Shown one piece after another: positions 52,731-61,624 of a stretch of 64,000 bases of DNA. Within the stretch, counting starts at the first letter, position 1. Each line of letters opens with the position of its first letter. This stretch comes from Xanthomonas cucurbitae (GTDB lineage: Bacteria > Pseudomonadota > Gammaproteobacteria > Xanthomonadales > Xanthomonadaceae): NCBI RefSeq assembly GCF_002939885.1, contig NZ_MDED01000011.1, positions 54,853 to 118,852 of the forward strand. Direction: 5' to 3'. The notes under the pieces are model-generated. The model was not told where the DNA came from, searched no databases, and saw only the letters and a list, made by a program, of their open reading frames with translations. Position numbers and translations under genes: made by a program.

Positions 52731-53795
52731 TTACCGCTTGCTCAAGGTCTGCACTGCCTCGACCAGCACGCCGACGTGCTCCGGATTCATGTCCGGCGAC
52801 ATGCCGTGGCCGAGGTTGAAGACGTGGCCTTCGCGCGAGCCGCCGTTGCCTTGCGCGTAGCTGTCCAGGGTCTTGCCCACTTCGGCGCGGATCGCCTCCG
52901 GCGACCCGTACAAGGTGGCCGGGTCCAGGTTGCCTTGCAGGGCGACACGGCCGCCGGCGCGCTGGGCGGCGTCGGCCAGCGCGATGGTCCAGTCCACACC
53001 CACCGCTTCGGCGCCGCTGGCGGCCAGCTCGCTCACGTAGGCGCCATTGCCCTTGCCGAACAGCACCAGCGGGGTGCGTTCGGCACCGTTGCCACGCTCC
53101 AGCTCACGCGCGATGCGGGTCAGGTACGGCAGCGAGAACTCGCGGTACATCGCTGGCGACAGCACGCCGCCCCAGGTGTCGAACACCTGCAATGCCTGCG
53201 CGCCGGCTGCGCGCTGCGCGGACAGGTAGGCGATCACTGCATCGGTGACGGTGCCGAGCAGATGGTGCAGCACGTCTGGTGCGTTGAAGGCCATCGCCTT
53301 GATGCGCGCGTATTCCTTGCTGCCGCCGCCTTCGATCATGTAGCAGGCCAGCGTCCACGGGCTGCCGGAGAAGCCGATCAGCGGCACCGCGCCGTCCAGC
53401 TCGCGGCGGATCAGCCGCACCGCATCCATCACGTAGCGCAGCTCGGTTTCCATGTCCGGCACGCCCAGGCGGGCGATGGCGGCGGCATCGCGCACCGGGT
53501 GACGGAACTTGGGACCTTCGCCTTCGACGAAGTACAGCTCCAGGCCCATCGCATCGGGGATGGTCAGGATGTCGGAAAACAGAATCGCCGCATCCAGCGG
53601 AAAGCGCTGCAGCGGCTGCAGGGTCACCTCGCAGGCGATCTCCGGGTTCTTGGCCATCCCCAGGAAACTGCCGGCGCGTGCGCGGGTGGCGCGGTACTCC
53701 GGCAGATAGCGGCCGGCCTGGCGCATCAGCCACACGGGGGTGCGGTCCACGGGCTGGCGGTTGAGCGCGCGCAGCAGACGATCGTTCTTGAGCAT
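52731..53795 (-). CDS. hemE: Uroporphyrinogen decarboxylase
   Basis: This 354-residue enzyme removes four carboxyl groups from uroporphyrinogen III to give coproporphyrinogen III in haem synthesis. [35 protein letters not shown] is the conserved start with the substrate-binding [26 protein letters not shown] and [19 protein letters not shown] are further motifs. The ATG at 53795 gives the normal length; a GTG two codons upstream is better spaced from GAGG. The WGR gene ends 15 bases before it. Confidence 0.97.
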   Translation of the reverse strand: MLKNDRLLRALNRQPVDRTPVWLMRQAGRYLPEYRATRARAGSFLGMAKNPEIACEVTLQPLQRFPLDAAILFSDILTIPDAMGLELYFVEGEGPKFRHPVRDAAAIARLGVPDMETELRYVMDAVRLIRRELDGAVPLIGFSGSPWTLACYMIEGGGSKEYARIKAMAFNAPDVLHHLLGTVTDAVIAYLSAQRAAGAQALQVFDTWGGVLSPAMYREFSLPYLTRIARELERGNGAERTPLVLFGKGNGAYVSELAASGAEAVGVDWTIALADAAQRAGGRVALQGNLDPATLYGSPEAIRAEVGKTLDSYAQGNGGSREGHVFNLGHGMSPDMNPEHVGVLVEAVQTLSKR

Positions 53796-53809
53796 GAGCA
53801 CAGGTGTCC

Positions 53810-54061
53810 TCAAAGCGCCGCGTCGGCGCCGCCGTTAATGAGTTGGAAGCCGCGTTTGAGCTGGGTGTCGCGGGCCTTTTCGAATGCCCGGTCGGCCTCG
53901 TGCTGCAGCAGGTATTGATCGCGTCGTAGCTGCGTGCGCCCACCGATCTGGCCGCTTTCGCGCAGCAGTTCCCAGCCACCGAACAGATCCGGTTGCAGGG
54001 TCAGCTGGACGTAGCGAAGCGGCTGGTGACCGCCGGAATCGTGTTGCAGGAGGATGCGCAT
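53810..54061 (-). CDS. Small WGR-domain protein
   Basis: This 83-residue protein contains the WGR pattern: [56 protein letters not shown], where [14 protein letters not shown] replaces the W-G-R core (GW..L.R..G.IGG). WGR domains bind nucleic acid, as in PARPs and MolR. The start at 54061 is 7 bases after a TACAAT -10-like box on the minus strand and lacks a ribosome-binding site, so the mRNA may be leaderless. It lies directly before hemE and is probably co-transcribed. Confidence 0.75.
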   Translation of the reverse strand: MRILLQHDSGGHQPLRYVQLTLQPDLFGGWELLRESGQIGGRTQLRRDQYLLQHEADRAFEKARDTQLKRGFQLINGGADAAL

Positions 54062-54159
54062 GTCGCCGATTGTAGCCGGGCACTGCTGAAGGCGGCATGG
54101 GCCGGAGGCGGTGCGACCGCTCCGGGCGCGAAGGTTTCGCACCGAGGTGGGTGCCGTAT

Positions 54160-54945
54160 CGGGAACGCCTGTCGCGCTCGGGCGCGCTCCTACGGGGCGG
54201 GATGGTGATGGCGTGTGTGGTCAGGCGGCGGTTGATGCGCAGCAGGGCAAGGCGATCGATTCGGAACACATGACGCGTAGGAGCGTGCCTGCGCGCGACG
54301 AGGCTTTCCCGGGAACGCCTGTCGCGCTCGGTCGCGCTGCTACGGGTCGGGATGGTGATGGTGTGTGCGGTCAGGCGGCGGCTAGTGCGCAGCAGGGCGA
54401 GGTGATCGATTCGGAGCACATGGACGCGTAGGAGCGTGCCTGCGCGCGACGGTGCTTTACCGGGAATGCCTGTCGCGCTCGGGCGCGCTCCTACGGGTCG
54501 GGATGGTGATGGCGTGTGTGGTCAGGCGGCGGTTGATGCGCAGCAGGGCAAGGCGATCGATTCGGAACACATGACGCGTAGGAGCGTGCCTGCGCGCGAT
54601 GGCGCTTTACCGGGAATGCCTGTCGCGCTCGGTCGCGCTGCTACGGGGCGGGATGGTGATGGCGTGTGTGGTCAGGCGGCGGTTGGTGCGCAGCAGGGCG
54701 AGGCGATCGATTCGGAGCACATGGACGCGTAGGAGCGTGCCTGCGCGCGACGGTGCTTTCCCGGGAATGCCCATCGCGCTCGGGCGCGCTCCTACGGGGC
54801 GGGATGGTGATGGCGTGTGTGGTCAGGCGGCGGTTGATGCGCAGCAGGACGAGGCGATCAATTCGGAACCCATGACGCGTAGGAGCGTGCCTGCGCGCGA
54901 TGGCGCTTTACCGGGAACGCCTGTCGCGCTCGGTCGCGCTCCTAC
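54160..54945. repeat. Tandem array of 150/151-bp repeats with GTAG palindromes
   Basis: Units begin with GGGAAYGCCTGTCGCGCTCGG or close variants at 54161, 54311, 54462, 54612, 54763 and 54913 (the last one partial). Periods alternate 150, 151, 150, 151, 150; the extra base is the G in CATGGACGCG of every second unit, so the true repeat is a 301-bp dimer. Each unit has GTAGGAGCG and its complement CGCTCCTAC (or CGCTGCTAC) flanking a short hairpin, like the GTAG-type REP elements of Xanthomonadaceae. Open frames in it (for example 98 residues at 54436) come from the repeat and are not genes. The array lies between the 5' end of the WGR/hemE unit and the 3' end of aroB. Confidence 0.9.
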
Positions 54946-54999
54946 CAGGCGCCTGAGTGCCCATCGCACCTCCGTTGCCATCGCTGGCCGGGGCAGGCC

Positions 55000-56112
55000 C
55001 TAGCCAGCCAGGATCTCCAGCACCACGGCCTCGTCCACGTCAGGCACCACTTCGGCCTTGCCAATGCCGCGCCACAGCACCAGTCGCAGGCGTCCGGCCA
55101 GGTTTTTCTTGTCCAGCCGCATGCGCCCGAGCAAGGCCTCGGGCGCCAGGCCGGCCGGGATTTCGGTCGGCAGGTCGAAGTCGCGCAGCAGGGCGCGCAG
55201 CGCTTCGGTGTCCTGCGGGGTGCTCATGCCCAGCGCCGCCGACAGGTGGGCGGCCAGCACCATGCCCACCGCCACCGCTTCGCCGTGGTTGAGATTGTCG
55301 TTGCCCGGCGCGCCGTAGCCCTGTTCGGTTTCGATGGCGTGGCCGAAGGTGTGGCCCAGGTTGAGCAGGGCGCGTTCGCCTTTTTCCAGCGGGTCGCGCG
55401 CCACGATCTCGGCCTTGTGCTCGCAACTGCGGGCGATCGCCTGCGCCAGCGCGGCCGCATCGCCGTCCAGCAAGGCGCGGCGTTCGGCGTGCAGCCACTG
55501 GAAGAACAGCGGGTCGCGGATGGCGCCGTACTTGATGACTTCGGCCAGGCCGGCGCGCAGTTCGCGCGCGGGCAGGGTGCGCAAGGTATCGGTATCGGCG
55601 ATCACCGCACGCGGCGGATGAAATGCACCGACCAGGTTCTTGCCCTGCGGGATGTCCACGGCGGTCTTGCCCCCCACCGACGAATCCACCATGGCCAGCA
55701 GGCTGGTGGGCAGTTGCACGCAATCCACCCCGCGCATCCAGCAGGCAGCGGCGAAACCGGCCAGGTCGCCGACCACGCCGCCGCCGAGCGCGAACACGCA
55801 GGCGTCGCGGGTGGCGCCCAGCTCGGCCAGCGCCGCAATGCTCGCGCCGAAGTTGTCCAGGGTCTTGGAGGCTTCGCCGGCGGCGATCACCAGCTCGCCC
55901 AGCAGCAATTCCGGGCGTGCCTGCAGCAGCGCACGGCGCACGCCGGCCGCGTAATGCGGGGCCACCTGGGTGTCGCTGAGCAGCAGCGCGTGGCGGCCGC
56001 GGACGTGGCTGGCCAGGCGCGCGCCGTCGGCCAGCAGGCCCGGGGCGATGGTGATGGTGTAGGGGGTTGCGCCGTCGACATCGACGCTGCGCGAGGAACG
56101 GGGAAGTGTCAT
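55000..56112 (-). CDS. aroB: 3-dehydroquinate synthase
   Basis: This 370-residue enzyme converts DAHP to 3-dehydroquinate in the shikimate pathway using NAD and zinc. [22 protein letters not shown] is the NAD-binding loop; [34 protein letters not shown] and [11 protein letters not shown] supply the metal and substrate ligands. The ATG at 56112 overlaps the aroK stop (ATGA), so the two are co-translated as in many proteobacteria. The 3' end faces the repeat array. Confidence 0.97.
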   Translation of the reverse strand: MTLPRSSRSVDVDGATPYTITIAPGLLADGARLASHVRGRHALLLSDTQVAPHYAAGVRRALLQARPELLLGELVIAAGEASKTLDNFGASIAALAELGATRDACVFALGGGVVGDLAGFAAACWMRGVDCVQLPTSLLAMVDSSVGGKTAVDIPQGKNLVGAFHPPRAVIADTDTLRTLPARELRAGLAEVIKYGAIRDPLFFQWLHAERRALLDGDAAALAQAIARSCEHKAEIVARDPLEKGERALLNLGHTFGHAIETEQGYGAPGNDNLNHGEAVAVGMVLAAHLSAALGMSTPQDTEALRALLRDFDLPTEIPAGLAPEALLGRMRLDKKNLAGRLRLVLWRGIGKAEVVPDVDEAVVLEILAG

Positions 56113-56651
56113 GCGGGGGGACTCGACATGCGCCATTGCGCGGCCAGCCGCAGCACCAGCTGCGCAGTGGCCTCGGCGGGAGAGAAATGATCGGTTTCCA
56201 GCGTGAGGTCGGCGACCTCCTGGTACAACGGAGTGCGCTGGGCGGCCATCGCGTGCAGCACCTGCGTGCGATCGGCGCGCTGCAGCAGCGGGCGGTTGCG
56301 ATCGCGTGCCAGCCGTGTGAGTTGGGCTGGCACGCTGACATGCAGGTAGACCACGAAGCCGCGCTCGCGGATGTGCTGCCGGTTGCGTGTATCCAGCACT
56401 GCGCCACCACCGGTGGAGACCAGCTTGTTGTGTTGCTGCAGCAGCGCCTGCAGGGTGTCTGCTTCCAGCTGCCGGAAGCGCGCTTCGCCGTGCTGTTCGA
56501 AGATGGCCGGGATGCTGCTGCCGGCCTGCTCGACGATGGCCTGGTCCACATCCACGAAGTCCAGCCCGAAGCGCTCGGCCAGGCGGCGGCCGATGCAGCT
56601 TTTTCCGGCGCCCATCGGGCCGACCATCACGAGATTGGGAGCGGGATTCAT
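56109..56651 (-). CDS. aroK: Shikimate kinase
   Basis: This 180-residue kinase phosphorylates shikimate. [20 protein letters not shown] is the Walker A loop; [11 protein letters not shown] and [16 protein letters not shown] are shikimate-binding; [11 protein letters not shown] is the lid. The ATG at 56651 places the P-loop near the N-terminus as in the family. It is the first gene of the aroK-aroB pair. Confidence 0.97.
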   Translation of the reverse strand: MNPAPNLVMVGPMGAGKSCIGRRLAERFGLDFVDVDQAIVEQAGSSIPAIFEQHGEARFRQLEADTLQALLQQHNKLVSTGGGAVLDTRNRQHIRERGFVVYLHVSVPAQLTRLARDRNRPLLQRADRTQVLHAMAAQRTPLYQEVADLTLETDHFSPAEATAQLVLRLAAQWRMSSPPA

Positions 56652-56850
56652 GCACCGCGATCCTAGCATTCACGCTCGTGTGCCGGGCCAATGGATGCGC
56701 GCTGAAATCCTCCCGGCCACGCCGCGCCGGCCGTTGCCGCGTTGCGGATCGCTCCGCTGCGCCCGCAACAGCAGGCCGCGGTCGTCAAGCCCGGGACAAG
56801 TGCCCACGATGCGCCCACAATGGGCACCCACCTGGCTGCCACGCACCGTC

Positions 56851-57450
56851 ATGCCCGATCTGTACGCCGAAGCCCTTGCCACCTTCACCGCGCTCTACGC
56901 CGAGGCGCACGACAGCGCCGAGCTGGAAGCCAGCGCCATGACCGTGGCCACCGCCAACGTGGATGGGCGGCCGAGCGCGCGCACGGTTCTGCTCAAGGCC
57001 TTCGATGCCCGCGGCTTCGTGTTCTACACGCACCTGGACAGTGCCAAGGGGCGCGACCTGCAGACCCATCCACAGGCAGCGTTGCTGTTCCTGTGGCGCA
57101 GCCTGCGCGAGGCCGGCGTCCAGGTGCGCATCGAGGGCGGCGTGCAGCTGGTGAGCGCGGGCGAAGCCGATGCCTATTTCGCCTCGCGTCCGCGCATGAG
57201 CCAGATCGGGGCCTGGGCGTCGCTGCAATCGCAGACGCTGGGCTCGCGTGCCGAATTCGATGCGGCGATCGCCAAGGTCGAAGCCACCTTTGAAGGCCGT
57301 GACGTACCGCGCCCGGATGGCTGGGGAGGCTTTCGGGTGGTGCCGCAAGCGTTCGAGTTCTGGTACGGCGCCAGCTTCCGCCTGCACGAGCGCTGGCGCT
57401 ATGAGGCCGACGCGGCCAGCCACTGGACCAAGCGGATGCTGTATCCGTGA
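56851..57450 (+). CDS. pdxH: Pyridoxamine 5'-phosphate oxidase
   Basis: This 199-residue FMN enzyme makes pyridoxal 5'-phosphate. [32 protein letters not shown] is the FMN-binding start of the split barrel; [19 protein letters not shown] and the C-terminal [24 protein letters not shown] are conserved substrate-binding regions. The ATG at 56851 gives the usual length. It is divergent from aroK with ~200 bases between. Confidence 0.96.
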   Translation: MPDLYAEALATFTALYAEAHDSAELEASAMTVATANVDGRPSARTVLLKAFDARGFVFYTHLDSAKGRDLQTHPQAALLFLWRSLREAGVQVRIEGGVQLVSAGEADAYFASRPRMSQIGAWASLQSQTLGSRAEFDAAIAKVEATFEGRDVPRPDGWGGFRVVPQAFEFWYGASFRLHERWRYEADAASHWTKRMLYP

Positions 57451-57616
57451 GGCGGTCGCGCCCGGTGGCATCGACGGCGGTGCCGTGGTGCGCGCAATCC
57501 AGGTGCCGGGCACGGGATGGCCGGGCCGGGCGGGCCTTTCTGCCGGTCGCGAACAGTCTGTAGTATGTCTGCCCATCGCATGACCACGGTTGCATGACTA
57601 AAGGACAGGACACCGT

Positions 57617-58033
57617 ATGACGCAGTACACCACCGTCGACCTGCACGGCCTGTTGGCCGAGCGCTACCGCGGACAGCCGATCGAGGTCGAACTGATCGAC
57701 GGCCTGGAGCCGGCGATCAACCTCACCCTGGCCGATCACGGCGACATGCAGATCCAGGTCGCCGCCTCCGGCTCGCAGATCTTCGTCTCCACGTTGCTGG
57801 CGCATGCCGAGCAGGTGAGCGACCGGGCCGCGTTCAACGACGCCTGCCTGCGGCTCAATCCGCTCAATCCACTCTCCAACCTGGGCCTGGTCCAGGTCGA
57901 GGGCAAGGACAGCTACGTGGTGTTCGGCGAGCTGTCGGCCTCGTCCACGCTCGAGCAGATCGACGAGGAAATCCAGACCCTGGCGGCCAATACACTGGAT
58001 GCCGCCGAATCTCTCAAGCCGTTTTTTTCATAA
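57617..58033 (+). CDS. yjfI: DUF2170 protein (YjfI-like), first gene of the yjf-type operon
   Basis: This 138-residue protein begins MTQYTTVDLHGLLAERYRG after a strong AAAGGACAGGA leader. LADHGDMQIQVAASGSQIFVSTLLAHAEQVSDRAAFNDACLRLN is typical of the YjfI/DUF2170 family. Its activity is unknown; it is regularly found before a PspA-like gene. TAGTAT at 57561-57566 may be the operon's -10. The next start lies 10 bases after its stop. Confidence 0.85.
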   Translation: MTQYTTVDLHGLLAERYRGQPIEVELIDGLEPAINLTLADHGDMQIQVAASGSQIFVSTLLAHAEQVSDRAAFNDACLRLNPLNPLSNLGLVQVEGKDSYVVFGELSASSTLEQIDEEIQTLAANTLDAAESLKPFFS

Positions 58034-58043
58034 AGGCGTTGTC

Positions 58044-58817
58044 ATGAGTATCTTTTCCAAGCTGATCACGCTGCTGCGTGGGACCGCACACGAAACCGGC
58101 CAGAAGGCCGTGGACGCCAATGCCTTGCGCATCCTGGACCAGGAAATGCGCGATGCCGGCGCCCAGCTCACGCGTTCGCGCGAGGAGCTGACCAAGCTGA
58201 TGGCGCAGAGCAAGCTCGCCCAGCAGAAGATCGACGCGCGCGCCGGCAAGATGGCCGAGTACACGCGCTATATCGAAGGTGCGCTGGCCAAGAACGACGA
58301 AGCGCTGGCGCACGACGTGGCCGCCAAGCTGGCCGCGCTGGAAAGCGAGGATGCCGGCGACAAGTCTTCCAAGAGCGCGCTCGACCAATCGGTGGTCACG
58401 CTCAAGGCCACCATCCAGAAAACCGAGAACCAGCTGCGCGGCATGCGCCAGCAGATCGATACGGTCAAGGCCACCGATGCCGTGCAAAAGGCGCAGGCCG
58501 CCATCGCCGCGCGCCATTCCGGTGCCAGCAGCAAGATGGGGTCGGCGCTGGAGTCGCTGGAACGCATCAAGGCGCGGCAGGCGGAAACCTCCGCGCGGAT
58601 CGAGTCGGCCGAAGAACTCGAAGCCTCCAGCGGCGACGGCGATCTGAACCGGCGCCTGGCCGCGGCTGGTCTGATGGAAGGCGAATCTAATGCCGCTGCG
58701 GTGCTGGCCCGTTTCAAGAAGCCGGCCGCGCAACTGGGCCACGACAATGCCAGCGGGACTACGCCCTTGGTCGGCCAGGTCCGCGACGTGCAGCAGGTTC
58801 CGCGCAGCGACAGCTGA
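58044..58817 (+). CDS. yjfJ: PspA/IM30-family protein (YjfJ-like)
   Basis: This 257-residue protein is mostly long coiled-coil helix (ILDQEMRDAGAQLTRSREELTKLMAQSKLAQQKIDARAGKMAEYTR), with an N-terminal amphipathic start MSIFSKLITLLRGTAHETGQ as in PspA. PspA proteins coat and repair the inner membrane as ESCRT-III-like polymers. The C-terminal part has a Pro/Gly-rich tail (KPAAQLGHDNASGTTP). It lies 10 bases after yjfI, and the channel gene follows after 27 bases. Confidence 0.92.
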   Translation: MSIFSKLITLLRGTAHETGQKAVDANALRILDQEMRDAGAQLTRSREELTKLMAQSKLAQQKIDARAGKMAEYTRYIEGALAKNDEALAHDVAAKLAALESEDAGDKSSKSALDQSVVTLKATIQKTENQLRGMRQQIDTVKATDAVQKAQAAIAARHSGASSKMGSALESLERIKARQAETSARIESAEELEASSGDGDLNRRLAAAGLMEGESNAAAVLARFKKPAAQLGHDNASGTTPLVGQVRDVQQVPRSDS

Positions 58818-58844
58818 TTCCACCCGCCGGGCACAGGACGCGCC

Positions 58845-59924
58845 ATGATTCTTGTCGGACGGTTGTTCCGGGTCTTGCGGCGCCACGTGCGCCGCGTCAG
58901 CTGGGGGATGGTGGCGCTGGCATTGCTCGCGCACATGGGCCTGAGCTGGGTGTTGTTGCTGCTGGCCGGCGAGCACAAGCTCGTCGGCCTGGACGCGTTT
59001 CCGTATTACTACATGACCACTGCCACCACCATCGGCTATGGCGACCTGTCGCCGGGGTCGGTGGCCGGGCGCTATGTTGCCGCGTTCGTGCTGATGCCGG
59101 GCGCGGTGGCGCTGTTCGCCACGGTGCTGGCCAAGACCAGCGCGGTGCTCATCATCTTCTGGAGGCGTCATTCCATGGGCAAGATGGCCTACGACGCGTT
59201 GCGCGGGCACACCATCCTGATCGGCTGGCAGGGCGCGGCGTCCACCCGGTTGCTGGAATTGTTGCTGTCCGATACCGCCACCGACGACGAAGGCGTGGTG
59301 CTGGTGGCCGAAGGCATCGCCGAAAACCCCATGCCCGACCATATGCGTTTCGTCGCGGCCGAGTCCTACACGCACACCGAGGTGTATCTGCGTGCCGGCA
59401 TCGCCGGCGCGGCGCGGGTTATCGTCAACCCGCCGTCCGATGACCAGACCCTGGCGGCGGTGTTCGCGTTGATGGCGCACGCGCCGACTGCACATGTCGT
59501 GGCGCATTTCGATTCGGCCAGCGCCGCACGGCTGGTCAACTGCCATTATCCGTCGATCGAATGCACGCGGCCGATGACCGCCGAACTCCTGGCCCGCGCC
59601 GCGCAGGACCCCGGCAGCGCGGCGATCACCGCCGAACTGCTGTCGGTGGACGATGGCCCCACCCAGTTCAGCCTGGCCGTGCCAGCCCATGTCCAGATGC
59701 TTGATTACAGCCGGCTTGCGGCCGATTTCAGCCAACGTGGCGCCTTGCTGCTCGGCCTGCGTGCGCCAGACGGCGCGCTGTGCTTGAACCCGCCAGCACG
59801 CACCGCTGTCGCCGCCGGTGCCATGCTGTACTACCTGGCAGAGCAGCGCGTGCCTGCACAGGCAATTGCATGGGCCGCGCTGCGTGCCGAATCCTCCTTT
59901 CCTGCATCGCCACAAGGTCTCTGA
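58845..59924 (+). CDS. Potassium channel with RCK/TrkA-N-like domain
   Basis: This 359-residue protein has two membrane helices around a K+ pore: WGMVALALLAHMGLSWVLLLL, then FPYYYMTTATTIGYGDLSP with the selectivity filter TIGYGD at residues 62-67, then AFVLMPGAVALFATVLAKTSA. The cytoplasmic part begins GHTILIGWQGAASTRLLELLL, an RCK/TrkA-N Rossmann domain, although the GxGxxG is altered to GWQGAAS, so NAD binding is doubtful. It should change membrane potential in response to a ligand. It is part of the PspA operon, and its stop is 2 bases before yjfK. Confidence 0.93.
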   Translation: MILVGRLFRVLRRHVRRVSWGMVALALLAHMGLSWVLLLLAGEHKLVGLDAFPYYYMTTATTIGYGDLSPGSVAGRYVAAFVLMPGAVALFATVLAKTSAVLIIFWRRHSMGKMAYDALRGHTILIGWQGAASTRLLELLLSDTATDDEGVVLVAEGIAENPMPDHMRFVAAESYTHTEVYLRAGIAGAARVIVNPPSDDQTLAAVFALMAHAPTAHVVAHFDSASAARLVNCHYPSIECTRPMTAELLARAAQDPGSAAITAELLSVDDGPTQFSLAVPAHVQMLDYSRLAADFSQRGALLLGLRAPDGALCLNPPARTAVAAGAMLYYLAEQRVPAQAIAWAALRAESSFPASPQGL

Positions 59925-59926
59925 CG

Positions 59927-60598
59927 ATGAGTTTTTTCAGCAAGTTGTTCGGTCAACCACAACCACCGGCGCTGCCGACCTCCGGCACCGGCGCAATCGG
60001 GCATGCGCTGCCGTTGGGGCTGCGCGTGGGTGGGCAGGTCGCCATCGACACCACGCTGTACCGCATGGCGCCGGGCGCGATGATTGCCGAACTCCCCGGC
60101 GGAAACCAGGGCATTCCGTGCTACGGCCATGTCGATCTGGGCGATGGGTATTCGCTGCACCGCTTCTATCTGGATGACGATGCGTTCCTGCAGGTCACCA
60201 CCGTGGGCGGCGATCTGGAAGCGATGAAGGCGTTCGTGTATTGCGAAACGGTGAACCCGCCCAGCAAGCAGGCGTTCCAGGAGTTCGTGATGCAGCACCC
60301 GCACCTGGGCGCGGCGCAGATCGAGTACGCCGGCAAGCGCTGGCAGCGTGCCACCCAGTCTACCGACGAGGCCGCGCGCATTCCGCCGATCGCCTACGAC
60401 GAAGTGCTGTACCGCTACCAGCCGCCGCGTCGCGACGGCGACCTGACCCACTACGCCATGCTCTACAGCCGCCAGGTACCGGAGCTGCAGCGCGAGGAAT
60501 TCCTGCTGGTCACCGGCGAGGATTCTGGCCCCAACGAGTTCTGCGTTACCTATGCGGTCGGGATCGACGTCACCGTTGCCGATCTGGACATCACCTGA
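59927..60598 (+). CDS. yjfK: DUF2491 protein (YjfK-like)
   Basis: This 223-residue protein begins MSFFSKLFGQPQPPALPT. GHVDLGDGYSLHRFYLDDDAFLQVTTVGGD and AYDEVLYRYQPPRRDGDLTHYAMLYSRQV are family features of DUF2491/YjfK. It is soluble and its function is not known. It begins 2 bases after the channel gene stop. Confidence 0.87.
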   Translation: MSFFSKLFGQPQPPALPTSGTGAIGHALPLGLRVGGQVAIDTTLYRMAPGAMIAELPGGNQGIPCYGHVDLGDGYSLHRFYLDDDAFLQVTTVGGDLEAMKAFVYCETVNPPSKQAFQEFVMQHPHLGAAQIEYAGKRWQRATQSTDEAARIPPIAYDEVLYRYQPPRRDGDLTHYAMLYSRQVPELQREEFLLVTGEDSGPNEFCVTYAVGIDVTVADLDIT

Positions 60599-60632
60599 GC
60601 CAGCGCTCGCCCCTTCCTCAACCGGTCCTGTC

Positions 60633-61037
60633 ATGAACCCGATCAACCTGCAAAGCTTTCTGGCATTTCTTTCCTACTTCGGCACCGGCCTGGGCGTGCT
60701 GATCGTCTCGGTGGTGCTGGTGACCCTGGTCACCCCGCACAAGGATTTCACCTTGCTGCGGCAGGGCAACGTGGCCGCTGCCACCGCGCTGGCCGGCAAC
60801 CTGATCGGCGTGGCGCTGCCGCTGCATTCGGCCATCACCCATTCGGTGAGCCTGATCGATGCCTTGATCTGGGGCCTGGTGGCCTGCGGTATTCAGGTGG
60901 TGGCGTATCTGCTGGCCAATCTGGTGGCCGGGCGCATTTCGCGCCAGATCACCGACAACGTCACCGCCGCGGGCATCTTTTCTGCCGGCGTGTCGATCGC
61001 TGTGGGCCTGATCAACGCCGCGGCGATCACGCCGTAA
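60633..61037 (+). CDS. yjfL: DUF350 inner-membrane protein (YjfL-like)
   Basis: This 134-residue protein has four membrane helices: SFLAFLSYFGTGLGVLIVSVVLVTLV, NVAAATALAGNLIGVALPLHSAI, SLIDALIWGLVACGIQVVAYLLANL and AAGIFSAGVSIAVGLINAAAI. The order matches DUF350/YjfL. It starts 35 bases after yjfK. The role is unknown, though an inner-membrane partner of PspA is plausible. Confidence 0.9.
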   Translation: MNPINLQSFLAFLSYFGTGLGVLIVSVVLVTLVTPHKDFTLLRQGNVAAATALAGNLIGVALPLHSAITHSVSLIDALIWGLVACGIQVVAYLLANLVAGRISRQITDNVTAAGIFSAGVSIAVGLINAAAITP

Positions 61038-61050
61038 CGGAGCCTGCGCC

Positions 61051-61623
61051 ATGAAGCGATCACGCAACCTCAAGCTCACCCTGATGGCCGCCTTGCCGGC
61101 CGCCTTGGCCACCGGCTGCGGCTCGGAGCCAGAAACCGGGGTAGTGCTGCAATCGGCATCGGACTGTTACCAGATCAAACAGGAACAGGGCAGCATCGAA
61201 CAATGCCTCAAGGCCTACGATGAGGCGGCTGCCAAACACCAGCAGACCGCGCCGCGTTTCAATACCCGCTACGAGTGCGACGAACAATTCGGCAGTTGCA
61301 CTGCGATACAGAACCAGGGCCAGCAGAGCTGGGTTCCGCCGATGGGCGGATTCCTGCTGGGCTATGCGCTGGGCAATATGAGCGGTGGTGGCGGTTATCG
61401 CTATGGCGGTGCGATTCCGTTGTATCGCGATTACCGTAGCGGCGGTTTCTACAAGCCCAATGGCGACCTGGCCAGCAATCGCATCGGCACGGTGCGTGGG
61501 CGCAGCGGCAGCATCGACATGCCGACGCGCGCGATCACCGTGTCGCGCTCGGGTTTCGGCTCCAGCGCAGCGGCACGCAGCTCGTTCGGCAGCGGCGGGC
61601 GCAGTTCGGGGTTCGGCGGCTGA
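61051..61623 (+). CDS. yjfM: DUF1190 lipoprotein-like protein (YjfM-like)
   Basis: This 190-residue protein has a signal sequence with a lipobox-like end (LMAALPAALATGCGSE). The mature part has paired cysteines (SASDCYQIKQEQGSIEQC, YECDEQFGSC), a Gly-rich hydrophobic stretch (PMGGFLLGYALGNMSGGGGYRYGG) and a Ser/Gly/Arg tail (SFGSGGRSSGFGG), as in DUF1190 proteins YgiB and YjfM. It is probably an envelope lipoprotein. Next start is 2 bases after its stop. Confidence 0.87.
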   Translation: MKRSRNLKLTLMAALPAALATGCGSEPETGVVLQSASDCYQIKQEQGSIEQCLKAYDEAAAKHQQTAPRFNTRYECDEQFGSCTAIQNQGQQSWVPPMGGFLLGYALGNMSGGGGYRYGGAIPLYRDYRSGGFYKPNGDLASNRIGTVRGRSGSIDMPTRAITVSRSGFGSSAAARSSFGSGGRSSGFGG

Positions 61624-61624
61624 C

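Noticed and set aside
54436..54732. 98-aa and related open frames in the 54-kb repeat array
   Set aside because: They repeat every ~150 bases with the DNA unit, lack ribosome-binding sites and exist in several frames. They are a result of the repeat.
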